The notes beneath the pieces are model-generated. The model saw nothing but the letters and a program-made list of their open reading frames with translations. It did not search any database and had not been told where the DNA came from. A program made the translations under genes and the position numbers. Below, one piece after another: positions 55,001 through 63,439 of a stretch of 64,000 nucleotides of DNA. Source of the DNA: Calothrix parasitica NIES-267 (GTDB lineage Bacteria > Cyanobacteriota > Cyanobacteriia > Cyanobacteriales > Nostocaceae); contig NZ_AP018227.1 of assembly GCF_002368095.1 (NCBI RefSeq), positions 6,464,123 to 6,528,122 of the forward strand. Reading direction: 5' to 3'. Numbering within the stretch: the first letter of the stretch is position 1; every line of letters starts with the position of its first letter.

Positions 55001-55866
55001 ATTAAACCATCTTCTGAAGCATTGGGATGTTTCGCAATAATTTCTGTTATTTCTCCATAATAATGATTCACCAATAAATCAAGCACATCTCCCGGTGTCG
55101 CTAGGTTAAAAGCAACAGCAAACTGAACTCTTTCTTCCTCATCCCCCGACAACTCCCTCAACACCTCTACGGGAGCATTAAAATTTCTCGCTACTGCTTG
55201 TCGTATCCAACTCCATTTACTCCCTGCTAATTCAGTTAACTCTAGCGCTAGGGTTTCCCCATTTGATGCTGTTTCATGCTGACTCTCAATTACTTCAATC
55301 ACATCATCAAAACTATCATCCCGATATTTCACAGCTATCCGAATGGGTAATTCTACATCTCCCGCTAATATTTCTAGTGTTTCTCTGGGTGTGTCTGGAT
55401 GTGCTGCTGCTGTTAATCGTTGTTCAATTATTGTTGATTTACCCAGTCTTTCCAGGAGTTTGATTTTATCTTCTTTGAGTAAATAAGGATTTTCTAAACC
55501 TTTAATTAAATAATCTCCGGGTATCCATTCGCTGATTAAATATTCTGGGACGGGAGCAATTTTTAATAGTTCTGCGACTAATCTATCGTTTTGCTGTAAT
55601 GGTACATTTTTAATCTTTTCTTCTGCAATTTCACGCCAATCTCCTTTTATATCCCCCGTTGATTCAATATATGTAACGTGTAATTTTGCTGTTTCTACAA
55701 CTTGAGAATAACAACTTTGATTAACTAATATGTCTAAAAGCTCAATCGGGGTTTGTAAATAATTTGCTACGGAAAGCTGAATTTCTAAAGTTTGATTTAT
55801 TAAAGTTTCTGGTTGATTGATAAAAGGTTGCAGGTCAGCGGGTTGAAGCAACTCTTTAGAATTCAT
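52021..55866 (-). CDS. Giant LRV (leucine-rich repeat variant) protein (1281 aa)
   Basis: Soluble solenoid of ~45 imperfect repeats of ~24-26 residues with pattern 'L-x-x-LA-x-D-x-x-x-x-VR-x-x-VA-x-NPNTP-x-x-x-LE-x-L', the leucine-rich repeat variant (LRV) signature first seen in Azotobacter. Examples are SPEVRERLISQNQNISLNILEMLSRD and EVRLLVARYKKTPLDILIYLSND. There is no catalytic domain, signal peptide or membrane helix; the N-terminal ~100 residues also fit the repeat. LRV solenoids are assumed to bind proteins; the partner is unknown. The 322-aa protein downstream may be a partner. The ATG at 55866 follows a non-coding gap and is the natural start. Confidence 0.85.
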   Translation of the reverse strand: MNSKELLQPADLQPFINQPETLINQTLEIQLSVANYLQTPIELLDILVNQSCYSQVVETAKLHVTYIESTGDIKGDWREIAEEKIKNVPLQQNDRLVAELLKIAPVPEYLISEWIPGDYLIKGLENPYLLKEDKIKLLERLGKSTIIEQRLTAAAHPDTPRETLEILAGDVELPIRIAVKYRDDSFDDVIEVIESQHETASNGETLALELTELAGSKWSWIRQAVARNFNAPVEVLRELSGDEEERVQFAVAFNLATPGDVLDLLVNHYYGEITEIIAKHPNASEDGLIKLLPQHNFCIYQRPNLPASVLAELINYEEEKCDRYRRFIIENPNSPGSTLAKILESPGYKIRDVAGEKRKIASHPNILLSSLEKLAQDNSPSVRLAVYQNPKTPESLRNQLLEEFLNLDKNQFLAEEWNHKVTSEGIWKGVAESENTSASVLERLANLVDLDSETSLGENIEIAIALIGNPNTPVSTRENLIQKFKSISNSEESVFDWKIYLALALNLAIPEQEREEYFQIIVDSGDYRGIEHLAYNSKTPPHILEDIAKNEDYIHTTLYTHGFARNPSTPVDILCKLSKNESKSIREDLAKNPSTPPEIILQLAFTEESIYKPRGYNHRTRESEDWCQFWFEYPNMPIKELYQIQLSEEFEFELKQTEEFILHKINTVPQFITYIAEYGDVKHRRQLASRTNTPIHILEQLVEDDDVEVRMKLARYREHLELLLKLAKDSDVRVRKELFRLYLDTPIEVLEILKNDEAEEVRLLVARYKKTPLDILIYLSNDSSSKVKQQIAENSRIPVEILEKLWREDKIFAIKNYNTPGYIVGEKIAETYNKEVLRKILDGHFGTYHNVPASVLEELASHRENLIRCDVAEHPNTPITALEKLVNEEYCVTHWNLSSNHNTPPRLLKLIFKKWHSKNRKYDYSVLFNLSTNKNSPASILKILSNSSDSEIRVNIAANQKTPLSILKRFAMEETHESTLKYLTDNPNINREIVDLLAKSPNIQARLYAIETSHLLFKTLIQLARDESAEVREKIAKFSNINSKIYRPSPKFDDYRDIVIRIVKHPNLPLEVWQELATDSEVKVRLAVASNVTISTQIIELLVSDKSPEVRERLISQNQNISLNILEMLSRDISPNVRKAVAKHPNTSIDLLEQLALDNHQQISEAIIKNPNTTLSLKCTLQERLRVNQNPTLKGLTRLYKPDDDLPTLLSEYLQSSVPFVRFISLIHPLIPTEFLQQYSQSLLWWERYAVAMNSSTPLQILETLTEDCNCIVKAAAQDNL
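55242..55251. repeat. CTAGCGCTAG palindrome inside the LRV gene
   Basis: AACT-CTAGCGCTAG-GGTTTCC. It is read in the minus-strand gene as part of ETLALELTE, a stretch that is slightly longer than the neighbouring repeat loop. Confidence 0.75.
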
Positions 55867-56475
55867 ATGCTTGTAAGAATTGTGACTAAATTATTTTTTC
55901 AAGAATAATTTTATTGTATAGTAATTTTGTTCTATGAGACGATTTTTGGGAAAAGGAAATTTTGGTGATATGTATAGCGGTTTGGGTATCGTCAGAATTC
56001 TGAAGCGTAATATTATTAAGAATTGGGGAAAGTATTTTTTTTAATATCAATGATGTATCTCAATTAGATTTACTTTAACTATTACCCAGAGTTAAACACC
56101 AATTAACTATTCATAAATTAAAACAGGTAAATTACCAACTCAGATAGAAAAACTATCCTTTACAAGCAGAAATGTATCCGAACAGTAAGCTGAAAAGTAA
56201 TTAAAGCGTTATTAAAAACTATAAATTAAGAACTGCAAGCTATAGTTGTTGATTTATGGAATACAAAACAATAGTAAGCAGCGATTAAAGTAGTAAAGAA
56301 TATATTTAAATCAAAAGAATATTATTAATAATTGTCAATTTAAAAAATTCTTCCACAAGAGAAAATTAAACTGTATGTCTGCTACATAAAAAGTTAAAAT
56401 TTTTACCCTTAAAAATCAGATTGTGTAAAAATAGCTGTATTCTTTCTAACACGGGCTGTGAGGAGCAAAATAACT
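55867..56475. other. Intergenic region between the LRV and S41-peptidase genes
   Basis: ~600 bp AT-rich divergent promoter region. No RNA gene, repeat family or hairpin that I can support. Confidence 0.5.
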
Positions 56476-58080
56476 ATGGCTGACTATAAATTAGATAATG
56501 TAGTCGCTTCAATGGGACTAACGGAAGACCAGAAGAAACATATTATTGAGCAATCTATTAGGGAAGAAAGGGAAGAGATTGTTAATCAAGCTTTAAGTTT
56601 TATCGAAAATATATACGTTCATTTACCTTTGAAGCAAGCTAAAAATGCGATAGACCCGATAAAGCGTTTGAAACTGCTCAAGTATCGTTTGGTAAAGATG
56701 AACGAACTTGATTTTCAGCGAGAAATGATTGGCATATTTACCGAACTTCGAGACTTACATACAGTATATGTGCCTCCGATGCCTTATCAATCTATCAATT
56801 TTGTATTACCTTTCATAGTTGAAGAATTTTATGAAAACAATCAAAGATATTATATTGTTTCTCATGTAAATGAAGATTTTGAACATGAAAGTTTGGAAAA
56901 AGGAGTGATAGTCACTCATTGGAATGGTGTACCAATTGAACGTGCTATTGAGTTAAATGGTTTACTGACTTATGCGAGTAATGATAATACCCGCAGGATT
57001 CATGGTTTGAATTCTTTAACTTTGCGTTCTGGAAGTAAATATTTGGTTCCAGATGAAGAATGGCTGTATATTTCTTATATTACAAAAAATCAGGAGCATT
57101 ACGAACATCGTTTTCAATGGCAAACTTGGAATTTACCGGAAAATCAAGCACAAACTAGCAATCAAGTTGTTCCCAATTTAAAGGCTTATGGTTCTTTAGG
57201 TGTTGATTTTGAAGCGACAAAATTGCAGAAAATAAAGAAAAGTTTATTTGCTACAAATTCTAAACCAGATAATCAAACATTTTACGAAAACGATTTTCAA
57301 TGGGGTATTTATAATACTTCTCATGGGGAATTTGCTTATATGCGAATTCACAGCTTCATGATTTATGATAGACAAAAATTTATTCAAGATTTAATCCGAG
57401 TTTTAGAACAGCTACCCAAAGATGGTTTAATAATTGATGTTCGCGGAAATAGCGGTGGATATATTGAAGCTGCGGAGATGATGCTTCAGTTATTTACTGC
57501 GAATAAAATTCAACCAGAATTATTTCAGTTTATTAATACTCCCACAACATTGAGATTAGCACCAGAACCTTGGAGAAGTTCAATTGAGCGGTCGATAGAT
57601 ACCGGTGCTGTTTATTCTTCGGGATATCCAATTGGTGGACATGCTTATTATTTGGATGAGATTAATCAATATGGAAGAAAATATTTTGGCCCGACAATCT
57701 TGATTACCGATGCTTTGTCTTATAGCACCACAGATATTTTTGCAGCAGGATTCCAGGATAATGATATAGGCCCGATTATTGGAACTAGTGAAAGTACCGG
57801 TGCTGGTGGTGCTAATGTTTGGGAATATTATGATTTATTCCATCCTTTGGGTTATCCAGTTTTACCTAGAAATGCACAAATGAGAATGGCTGTGAAACGT
57901 GCAATTCGCGTGGGAAATCATAATGGAACTCCTTTAGAAGATTCTGGAGTTATTCCCGATTATCTACATAATATGACGCGTAATGATGTTTTAAACGGTA
58001 ATGTTGATTTGATTGAAAAAGCTGCAAGTATTTTAGGAACTATGAAGGGTTTGCATCATTTACCTTTGGAAGTTTTTTAA
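56476..58080 (+). CDS. S41-family (C-terminal-processing-like) serine peptidase (534 aa)
   Basis: Tail-specific-protease-type S41 enzyme. The core follows the family order: FAYMRIHSFMIYDRQKFIQDLIRVLEQLPKDGLIIDVRGNSGGY (~290-340), ILITDALSYSTTDIFAAGFQDND with the nucleophile Ser (~420), and GPIIGTSESTGAGGANVWEY. The N-terminal ~230 residues include a helical segment and a PDZ-like or MPN-like region (KGVIVTHWNGVPIERAIELNG). The upstream GTG (56458) is in frame, but GAGGAG at 56460-56465 places the ATG at 56476 as the likely start. No signal peptide. Alone, with a strong terminator after it. The substrate is unknown. Confidence 0.85.
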   Translation: MADYKLDNVVASMGLTEDQKKHIIEQSIREEREEIVNQALSFIENIYVHLPLKQAKNAIDPIKRLKLLKYRLVKMNELDFQREMIGIFTELRDLHTVYVPPMPYQSINFVLPFIVEEFYENNQRYYIVSHVNEDFEHESLEKGVIVTHWNGVPIERAIELNGLLTYASNDNTRRIHGLNSLTLRSGSKYLVPDEEWLYISYITKNQEHYEHRFQWQTWNLPENQAQTSNQVVPNLKAYGSLGVDFEATKLQKIKKSLFATNSKPDNQTFYENDFQWGIYNTSHGEFAYMRIHSFMIYDRQKFIQDLIRVLEQLPKDGLIIDVRGNSGGYIEAAEMMLQLFTANKIQPELFQFINTPTTLRLAPEPWRSSIERSIDTGAVYSSGYPIGGHAYYLDEINQYGRKYFGPTILITDALSYSTTDIFAAGFQDNDIGPIIGTSESTGAGGANVWEYYDLFHPLGYPVLPRNAQMRMAVKRAIRVGNHNGTPLEDSGVIPDYLHNMTRNDVLNGNVDLIEKAASILGTMKGLHHLPLEVF

Positions 58081-58125
58081 TCAGTTAACAGTTATCAAGT
58101 ATTTTTTAATTGATAATTTGTGTAG

Positions 58126-58153
58126 AGACGTAGCAATGCTACGTCTTTTTTTA
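58126..58153 (+). terminator. Rho-independent terminator of the S41 gene
   Basis: AGACGTAGC-AAT-GCTACGTCT, a perfect 9-bp stem followed directly by TTTTTTT. It lies 45 bp after the stop codon at 58080. Confidence 0.85.
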
Positions 58154-58315
58154 TCTGACATAATAACGCGAAATTTTTGTATCATTATCAGTTTTATTTA
58201 ATTTTAGAGTGTGTTAAACCTACGATTATTTATTGATATAAAGGATAATTGATATTGCTTCAACGTATCATGCAAGATTCGTTTTTTTACTTTTTGGGTT
58301 ATTGTTCTAATTGAA

Positions 58316-58386
58316 ATGGTGCGTTACGGTATTAACTCAGATATTTATATTCTCGCAAGATATCTTGTGACCGTAACACACCCTAC
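58316..58386. repeat. ~70-bp inverted-repeat element, family A, copy 6
   Basis: ATGGTGCGTTACGGT ... ACCGTAACACACCCTAC. It lies 18 bp before the stop of the FAD-oxidoreductase gene (minus strand), so it may lie in that transcript's 3' region. Confidence 0.8.
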
Positions 58387-58404
58387 AAATGGATAAGTTA
58401 ATAT

Positions 58405-59460
58405 TTACAAAACATCGAGAAAATCAATTCCTGGTAATTCACGCTGCTGTAATTTACTATTAATATGTTCTGCGGCTGCGATTCCAGATAATATTGCACT
58501 TTCGACGAGATTCCCACCACACCAATCTCCACAAAATACGAGTGGTGAAGATGTATCTGCTGGTAAACAGGTTTGCTGTAATGGTGTTTTGGGAAATGCA
58601 TATCTCCATCTATGTACCTGCATCCATTGGGGATTATTTAACCAAGGTAAATTTACGTTAATAGCTGCATTTTCTAATATTTCTCTTCCCACCTGCTGTA
58701 AATCTTCGGATTCAAAATTCTTTTCTGCAAAATCAGCGCTGCTATGAATGACAAAATGAGGTTGTAGGGGATTTTTTCTTTTACTACTATCTAACCCAAT
58801 CCATCCCAATTCGGGGTTATCTTTAAAAGTAATTGCTTTCCACTCCGGTTGTTCGATTGAATCGGGATATCCTGACATTACCGTCAGAGCGGGGTAATAT
58901 TCAACACTCCGCAATTCTTTTAAGAAATTATTATCTAAAAAATTTCCCGATCCAGATTCCAATAGCATTACGGCTTGAGGTGCTGGAATCGCAACGACTA
59001 CAGCCCCTACTGTAAATTCTTTGTTGGTTTCACTATTTAAAGACCATTGGTTGTGGGAATCAAGATTAATTGACTTAACATGCTCTCCCCGATGTATTTC
59101 TAATCCTTGTGCCAGAAATTTAGCCATAACATTCATTCCTTCTGGTGCAGTGTAGGGAAGAGATGATTGAGGGTTATCAACTAAAGATGAAGAATTATTT
59201 TTGACGTGTAAATTGTCCGTCCAAACTTCTAAATCACCTTTTTCAACCAGCAAATTGATTAAACGTTGTAAAATTTCACCTTTGGGTTTGAGATAACAGG
59301 TTCCGTGGTCGGCTTTTGTATCGTGTAAACGTCTAGTGGCTAATCTTCCACCCACTCCACGAGATTTATCTATTATTATTACCGGATATCCGGCTTGGGT
59401 TAATTGTTGAGCGCAAACTAAACCAGCTATTCCGGCACCAATTACAGCAATATCAGTCAT
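58405..59460 (-). CDS. FAD-dependent amine-oxidase/renalase-like oxidoreductase (351 aa)
   Basis: Flavoprotein with the N-terminal Rossmann motif IAVIGAGIAGLVCAQQLTQAGYPVIIIDKSRGVGGR (GxGxxG then the acidic end and the RGVGGR extension that fits FAD). The second FAD-binding part is VFCGDWCGGNLVESAILSGIAAAEHI near the C-terminus. The central region matches cyanobacterial renalase-like NAD(P)/FAD-dependent oxidoreductases. ATG at 59460, with no earlier in-frame start. Convergent with the S41 peptidase. The substrate is unknown. Confidence 0.88.
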   Translation of the reverse strand: MTDIAVIGAGIAGLVCAQQLTQAGYPVIIIDKSRGVGGRLATRRLHDTKADHGTCYLKPKGEILQRLINLLVEKGDLEVWTDNLHVKNNSSSLVDNPQSSLPYTAPEGMNVMAKFLAQGLEIHRGEHVKSINLDSHNQWSLNSETNKEFTVGAVVVAIPAPQAVMLLESGSGNFLDNNFLKELRSVEYYPALTVMSGYPDSIEQPEWKAITFKDNPELGWIGLDSSKRKNPLQPHFVIHSSADFAEKNFESEDLQQVGREILENAAINVNLPWLNNPQWMQVHRWRYAFPKTPLQQTCLPADTSSPLVFCGDWCGGNLVESAILSGIAAAEHINSKLQQRELPGIDFLDVL

Positions 59461-59798
59461 TCTATTTTGGATTTTGGATTTTGGATTTTGGATTTTAGAT
59501 TTTGAATTTTGGTTTAAGAGTTAGAAGTTAGGAGTTAGGAATTAAGAGTTACATGTCTCCCCCTACGGGTTGCGCCACTCCCCTCAACCGAGGGAACCTC
59601 GGCACGGGGGTGGCTTACCATCTCCCAATCTCCCCATCTCCCCATCTCCCCATCTTCCCATCTCCCCATCTTCCCATCTCCCAATCTCCTCATTTTCTAA
59701 TTTCTTTATTGTTGTATAAGTCCTGTAGTTTTAGGTAGTGGTACAAAGTATTACTGATAAGTGCCGAAAGCTAGTAGTAGAATAAGGTACGGGATAAA
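59461..59798. other. Intergenic region of tandem heptamers
   Basis: GGATTTT units (59463-59512), TTAGGAG units (59516-59545), a GC-rich patch (59555-59616) and a CATCTCCC/CATCTTCC run (59620-59690). No gene is seen. Confidence 0.8.
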
Positions 59799-60665
59799 AT
59801 GCATGTTTGGGAGAAAGGGAAATTGGACGAATTAAGGGCAGCGCTAGAGTTAGCTACTGAAGAAGAATTGCAAGATTTGACGGCAATTTTATTTAGTCGT
59901 AAGTTTAATCCTTTAGATTACCTGCAAACACCGGAACCGGTAGAAGTACAAAGTCAAAATCGTCAAGCTTGGTTAGATACGATTGAAGAACGTTTTTGTT
60001 TTCTCGCTGCTGATGGAATGACCGTGTTACGAGGAAGAAGCCAGCAAATTACTTACCGGGAAGCTTTGGTTGGAGTATGTAAATATTTAAAAATTCCTTA
60101 TTCTGATGATTTGACAACCGTTGATTTAGAAGCTGAAGTATTTTTACATCTTTTAGGAAAAGTTTGGAAGAAATTACCTGCGGGTGAAAAAAGAGAGTTA
60201 ACCAAAAAAGTACAGCAGCAATTAATAAAATCCGAACTTAAAGAACCTTTACCTCTAGCTTTACAAAAAGACCCCTTGGGCTTAATTTTCAAAGGTGGTA
60301 GTGCGATCGCATTAACTTCGGTTATTCAACCAATGTTACTCCGACAAATCACTCGTCAATTTGCAACTCATTTCGCTACTTATCAAGTTGCTAGACAAGC
60401 AGCAATCACAGGTACAAACGCCGCTGCGAAACAGTTTCAGGGTTATGCTACCGCACAAGTAGCGCGTCGGGGAATGGCCATGAGCGCAGCCCGTTACGGT
60501 GCTGTAAGAAGCATATTTGCATTTGTTGGCCCGGTAATGTGGGCTTGGTTTTTCGCTGACTTGGGATGGAGAGCAATCGCGACTAACTACGGTCGAATTA
60601 TTCCCACCGTTTTCGCTCTAGCTCAAATCCGTCTCACCAGAGAAGAATGTTGGGAAATGGCTTGA
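59799..60665 (+). CDS. YaaW-family (UPF0174) protein (288 aa)
   Basis: Belongs to the YaaW/UPF0174 family. N-terminal helical domain with LRAALELATEEELQDLTAILFSRKFNPLDYL, central helical part, then the C-terminal hydrophobic segment (~165-280) with GLIFKGGSAIALTSVIQPMLLRQI and IFAFVGPVMWAWFFADLGWRAIATNYGRIIPTVFALAQIRL typical of the family. Two weakly hydrophobic helices near the end suggest membrane association. Function unknown. It precedes the O-antigen-ligase-like gene by ~145 bp. Confidence 0.85.
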   Translation: MHVWEKGKLDELRAALELATEEELQDLTAILFSRKFNPLDYLQTPEPVEVQSQNRQAWLDTIEERFCFLAADGMTVLRGRSQQITYREALVGVCKYLKIPYSDDLTTVDLEAEVFLHLLGKVWKKLPAGEKRELTKKVQQQLIKSELKEPLPLALQKDPLGLIFKGGSAIALTSVIQPMLLRQITRQFATHFATYQVARQAAITGTNAAAKQFQGYATAQVARRGMAMSAARYGAVRSIFAFVGPVMWAWFFADLGWRAIATNYGRIIPTVFALAQIRLTREECWEMA

Positions 60666-60809
60666 TTTTGGGAATGGGGGATTGGGGATTGAAGAAGGAG
60701 ACAAGGGGACAAGGGGACAAGGGGAAAAACTATTAATAACTATTAACTCTTAAGTCCTAACTCCTAACTCCTAACCAATTACCCATTACCCATTTACAGC
60801 TTATAACCT

Positions 60810-62192
60810 ATGAAAAAGATATGGTCTTATTTACGACATTCAGACCCTAAACTACGATTTTCTTGGTATTGCTTGCAGTTAGGATTATTTATTGTTCCTT
60901 TTGTTCCTGCTTTAGGTGCTGTCGGTTTATTTATTAGTGGTTTAATTACTTTTGCACAAGAATTCCGCAATATTCATAAAATACCTTTATTTCGAGGATT
61001 TATTCTTTTAACTATATTTTTGATAATTAGCGTTATTTTCGCAGCGGATAAAATTACTGCTGCTCTTGGTTTATTTAATTTACTACCTTTCTTTTTATTA
61101 TTTATTGGCTGGAGTCGTTTAATTCAAACCACAGCACAATTACAACGAATATCCTGGATTTTAACTATAAATTCCGTACCAGTGGTAATTATCGGTATCG
61201 GAGAATTATTTCTCGGATGGAATACTCCCCAATTAAGTCATAGCATCTTAGGCTGGATGCTCGTAGCTGGAGGAAATCCACCCAACCGGATGGCTTCTAC
61301 CTTTATTTACGCCAATATTTTAGCCGGTTATCTAGCCATAGTCTTTATCTTAAGCTTGGGTTTATGGTTGCAAGAATGGCGAAGATTTAGGACAAGGAGA
61401 AAAGGGGATAAGGAGACAAGGGGACAAGAAGATAGTATAGAATTTTCTCCCCCCTCTCCCCCACTCTCCCCCTCCCCCACTCTTCCCCTCCCCTTCCTAA
61501 CTTTCGCGGTAATAGCGAACTTCGCAGGACTAATCCTAACCAACTCTCGTAATGCTTGGATAATTGCTTTCGTGGCTTGTTTGGCTTATGCTTTTTACCA
61601 AGGTTGGCGCTTAATCGTCGCCTTTGTCATGGGGATTGCAACCAGCGTACTTTTAGCTGCTTTTGCTCCTTCATCAATTGCGGAATTATTTCGTAAATTT
61701 GTTCCGGCTTTTTTCTGGGCACGCTTCAACGACCAATTATACCCAGATAGACCGGTAGCTTTAATGCGTACAACTCAATGGAATTTTGCCTGGGACTTAA
61801 CTATCCAGCGTCCTTGGACTGGTTGGGGATTGCGTAATTTCTCGCAGATTTATGAGACTAAAATGAACCTGTGGTTGGGTCATCCACATAATTTGTATTT
61901 GATGCTATCTGCTGAAACTGGAATTATAACCACGCTGTTATTTTGCGGTTTATTAGCTTGGATTTTTGTTAAAGCTGTCAAAGTGCTTCAAGCGATTCCC
62001 AATAAAGATACAGTTCGGGGAGCAGGGGAAGAAAGTAAATTAATAATCTTCAGTTATTTATTAGTGTTCGTCGCTTGGATACTTTTCAACACCGTAGATG
62101 TAACACTATTTGATTTTCGCCTAAATACCCTTTCCTGGTTAATATTTGGTTCAATTTGCGGAATTACGAGAACAGTTAACACTCAACAGTGA
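60810..62192 (+). CDS. O-antigen ligase/polymerase-like membrane protein (460 aa)
   Basis: Polytopic inner-membrane protein with ~10-11 predicted helices of the Wzy_C/O-antigen ligase family: N-terminal helices, the conserved LTNSRNAWIIAFVACLAYAFYQGW, and the periplasmic loop with RPWTGWGLRNFSQIYETKMNLWLGHPHNLYLMLSAETGI, including the family His pair (GHPHN). It probably links or polymerises surface polysaccharide. A cytoplasmic loop (~190-230) carries a block coded by heptamer repeats (RTRRKGDKETRGQED, then PPSPPLSPSPTLPLP). Separated by ~145 bp from the YaaW gene; co-transcription is possible. Confidence 0.85.
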   Translation: MKKIWSYLRHSDPKLRFSWYCLQLGLFIVPFVPALGAVGLFISGLITFAQEFRNIHKIPLFRGFILLTIFLIISVIFAADKITAALGLFNLLPFFLLFIGWSRLIQTTAQLQRISWILTINSVPVVIIGIGELFLGWNTPQLSHSILGWMLVAGGNPPNRMASTFIYANILAGYLAIVFILSLGLWLQEWRRFRTRRKGDKETRGQEDSIEFSPPSPPLSPSPTLPLPFLTFAVIANFAGLILTNSRNAWIIAFVACLAYAFYQGWRLIVAFVMGIATSVLLAAFAPSSIAELFRKFVPAFFWARFNDQLYPDRPVALMRTTQWNFAWDLTIQRPWTGWGLRNFSQIYETKMNLWLGHPHNLYLMLSAETGIITTLLFCGLLAWIFVKAVKVLQAIPNKDTVRGAGEESKLIIFSYLLVFVAWILFNTVDVTLFDFRLNTLSWLIFGSICGITRTVNTQQ

Positions 62193-62681
62193 ACAGTGAA
62201 CAGTTATTAATTATTTCTCCCCATCTCCCCATCTCCCCCTCTCCCCATCTCCCCATCTCCCAATCTCCCCATCTCCCCATCTCCCCCTCTCCCCCTCTCC
62301 CCATCTCCCCATCTCTCTTCCCCTTCCTAACTCTTAATTTTCATAAAAATCATCCGGAAGAAAAATATTAATTTTTTAAAATCATTGAAAATTCAGCTAT
62401 TAAAAATTACTGATTTATCAATATTATCTGTGACAGATTAAAAAGAGTCTACTTAAATATTTTTTAGATTAATTTGTGGAAACAATTTCTATGTTTACGA
62501 GTCATCTTAATATTGGTTTTTAGTAAGTAATTTAATGGAAAATTTACCAAATATTTATATACGAGTATTCCCATAACTTGAGGTAACAAATTAACAACTA
62601 ATGCGATTATTTTTGGAACCTAATTGCTTTGTTTTTCGACAATGAATGTAAAAGCAACCTGCACTATATTTGGTGACAATT
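62193..62681. other. Intergenic region with CATCTCCC tandem repeats
   Basis: CCCATCT heptamer/octamer run (62218-62320) followed by AT-rich DNA; an open frame across the repeat is not a gene. Confidence 0.8.
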
Positions 62682-63212
62682 ATGAAACGCTTTATTAAGT
62701 CTTGTCTTACAATTTCCGCTTTATCTTCTTTAGTAATAGCTCCAGCTATTTTGTCTGCTGGTTCCGCTTCTGCACAGCCTAGAAGAAGCTGCGATCATAC
62801 CTATGTTGGTGCTGGTCTTAGCGGTCAGGTAACTAACGGTGGCCAAAATAACGACGCAGCTAATCTAGGTGGTAATATCCAGGGTAGTTTACCTGTCGCT
62901 GGTACACCAATCGATGTCAAGACCAAGATTTTATGGAATAACGATGCAACCGCTATCAACCCTGAAATTGCAGCCGGTGCATGTCTTGGTCGCACAAAAG
63001 TATACGGTGCTGTTGGTTATTCCTTCGTAGAACAAGATGGTGAATCAACTCCTTTAGGTAACAACGATTCTGTAACCGCAAGTGTTGGTGTAGAGTCTGA
63101 AGTTAAGAAAGGAATTATGGTTTACAGTAATGCAACTGTATCTCTTGATGGCTTTGACAATACCTCTGCGATGCCCGTAAATGTTGGCGGTGGTGTTGGT
63201 TTTAATTTCTAA
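62682..63212 (+). CDS. Small secreted outer-membrane beta-barrel-like protein (176 aa)
   Basis: N-terminal signal peptide (MKRFIKSCLTISALSSLVIAPAILSAGSASAQP, cut after ASA). The mature protein has alternating hydrophobic/polar strands (YVGAGLSGQV, VYGAVGYSFV, SVTASVGVESEV) and ends in Phe (GVGFNF), the outer-membrane barrel signature. The frame opens at a GTG (62670), but the ATG at 62682 gives a normal signal. A small porin-like or adhesin-type barrel is likely; substrate unknown. Three terminator-like hairpins follow. Confidence 0.75.
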   Translation: MKRFIKSCLTISALSSLVIAPAILSAGSASAQPRRSCDHTYVGAGLSGQVTNGGQNNDAANLGGNIQGSLPVAGTPIDVKTKILWNNDATAINPEIAAGACLGRTKVYGAVGYSFVEQDGESTPLGNNDSVTASVGVESEVKKGIMVYSNATVSLDGFDNTSAMPVNVGGGVGFNF

Positions 63213-63232
63213 TTTATCTTGCATCTTGCAGC

Positions 63233-63290
63233 ATTTTCAAAAAGCTCAAATAAACCGGGTTTCTAAAAATGCTGCAAGATTTGATATTTA
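63233..63290 (+). terminator. Long-stem hairpin after the barrel gene
   Basis: ATCTTGCAGCATTTT pairs perfectly with AAAATGCTGCAAGAT (15 bp) around a 28-nt loop. It is followed by TTGATATTTATT. It starts 20 bp after the stop codon. Confidence 0.65.
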
Positions 63291-63331
63291 TTAAAGTTAA
63301 ATTACACCGAGATTTTCCCAACAATAAACAT

Positions 63332-63362
63332 AAATTGCCTGTCTTTTTAAACTGGCAATTTT
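63332..63362 (+). terminator. Second hairpin after the barrel gene
   Basis: AAATTGCC/GGCAATTT with a TTTACATTT tail. A plausible terminator. Confidence 0.55.
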
Positions 63363-63394
63363 ACATTTAATTGAATTTACCTAAATAGCCTCAA

Positions 63395-63438
63395 AAAAAC
63401 TCAGTTTCTCAGCATATTTGTTGAAAAGCTGGGTTTTT
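63395..63438 (+). terminator. Third hairpin after the barrel gene
   Basis: AAAAACTCAG pairs with CTGGGTTTTT around a loop, followed by TTTTTATTATTT. A plausible terminator. Confidence 0.5.
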
Positions 63439-63439
63439 A

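Noticed and set aside
62189-62371. Open frame of Pro/Ser/His repeats after the O-antigen-ligase gene
   Set aside because: It is only the CATCTCCC tandem repeat read in frame.
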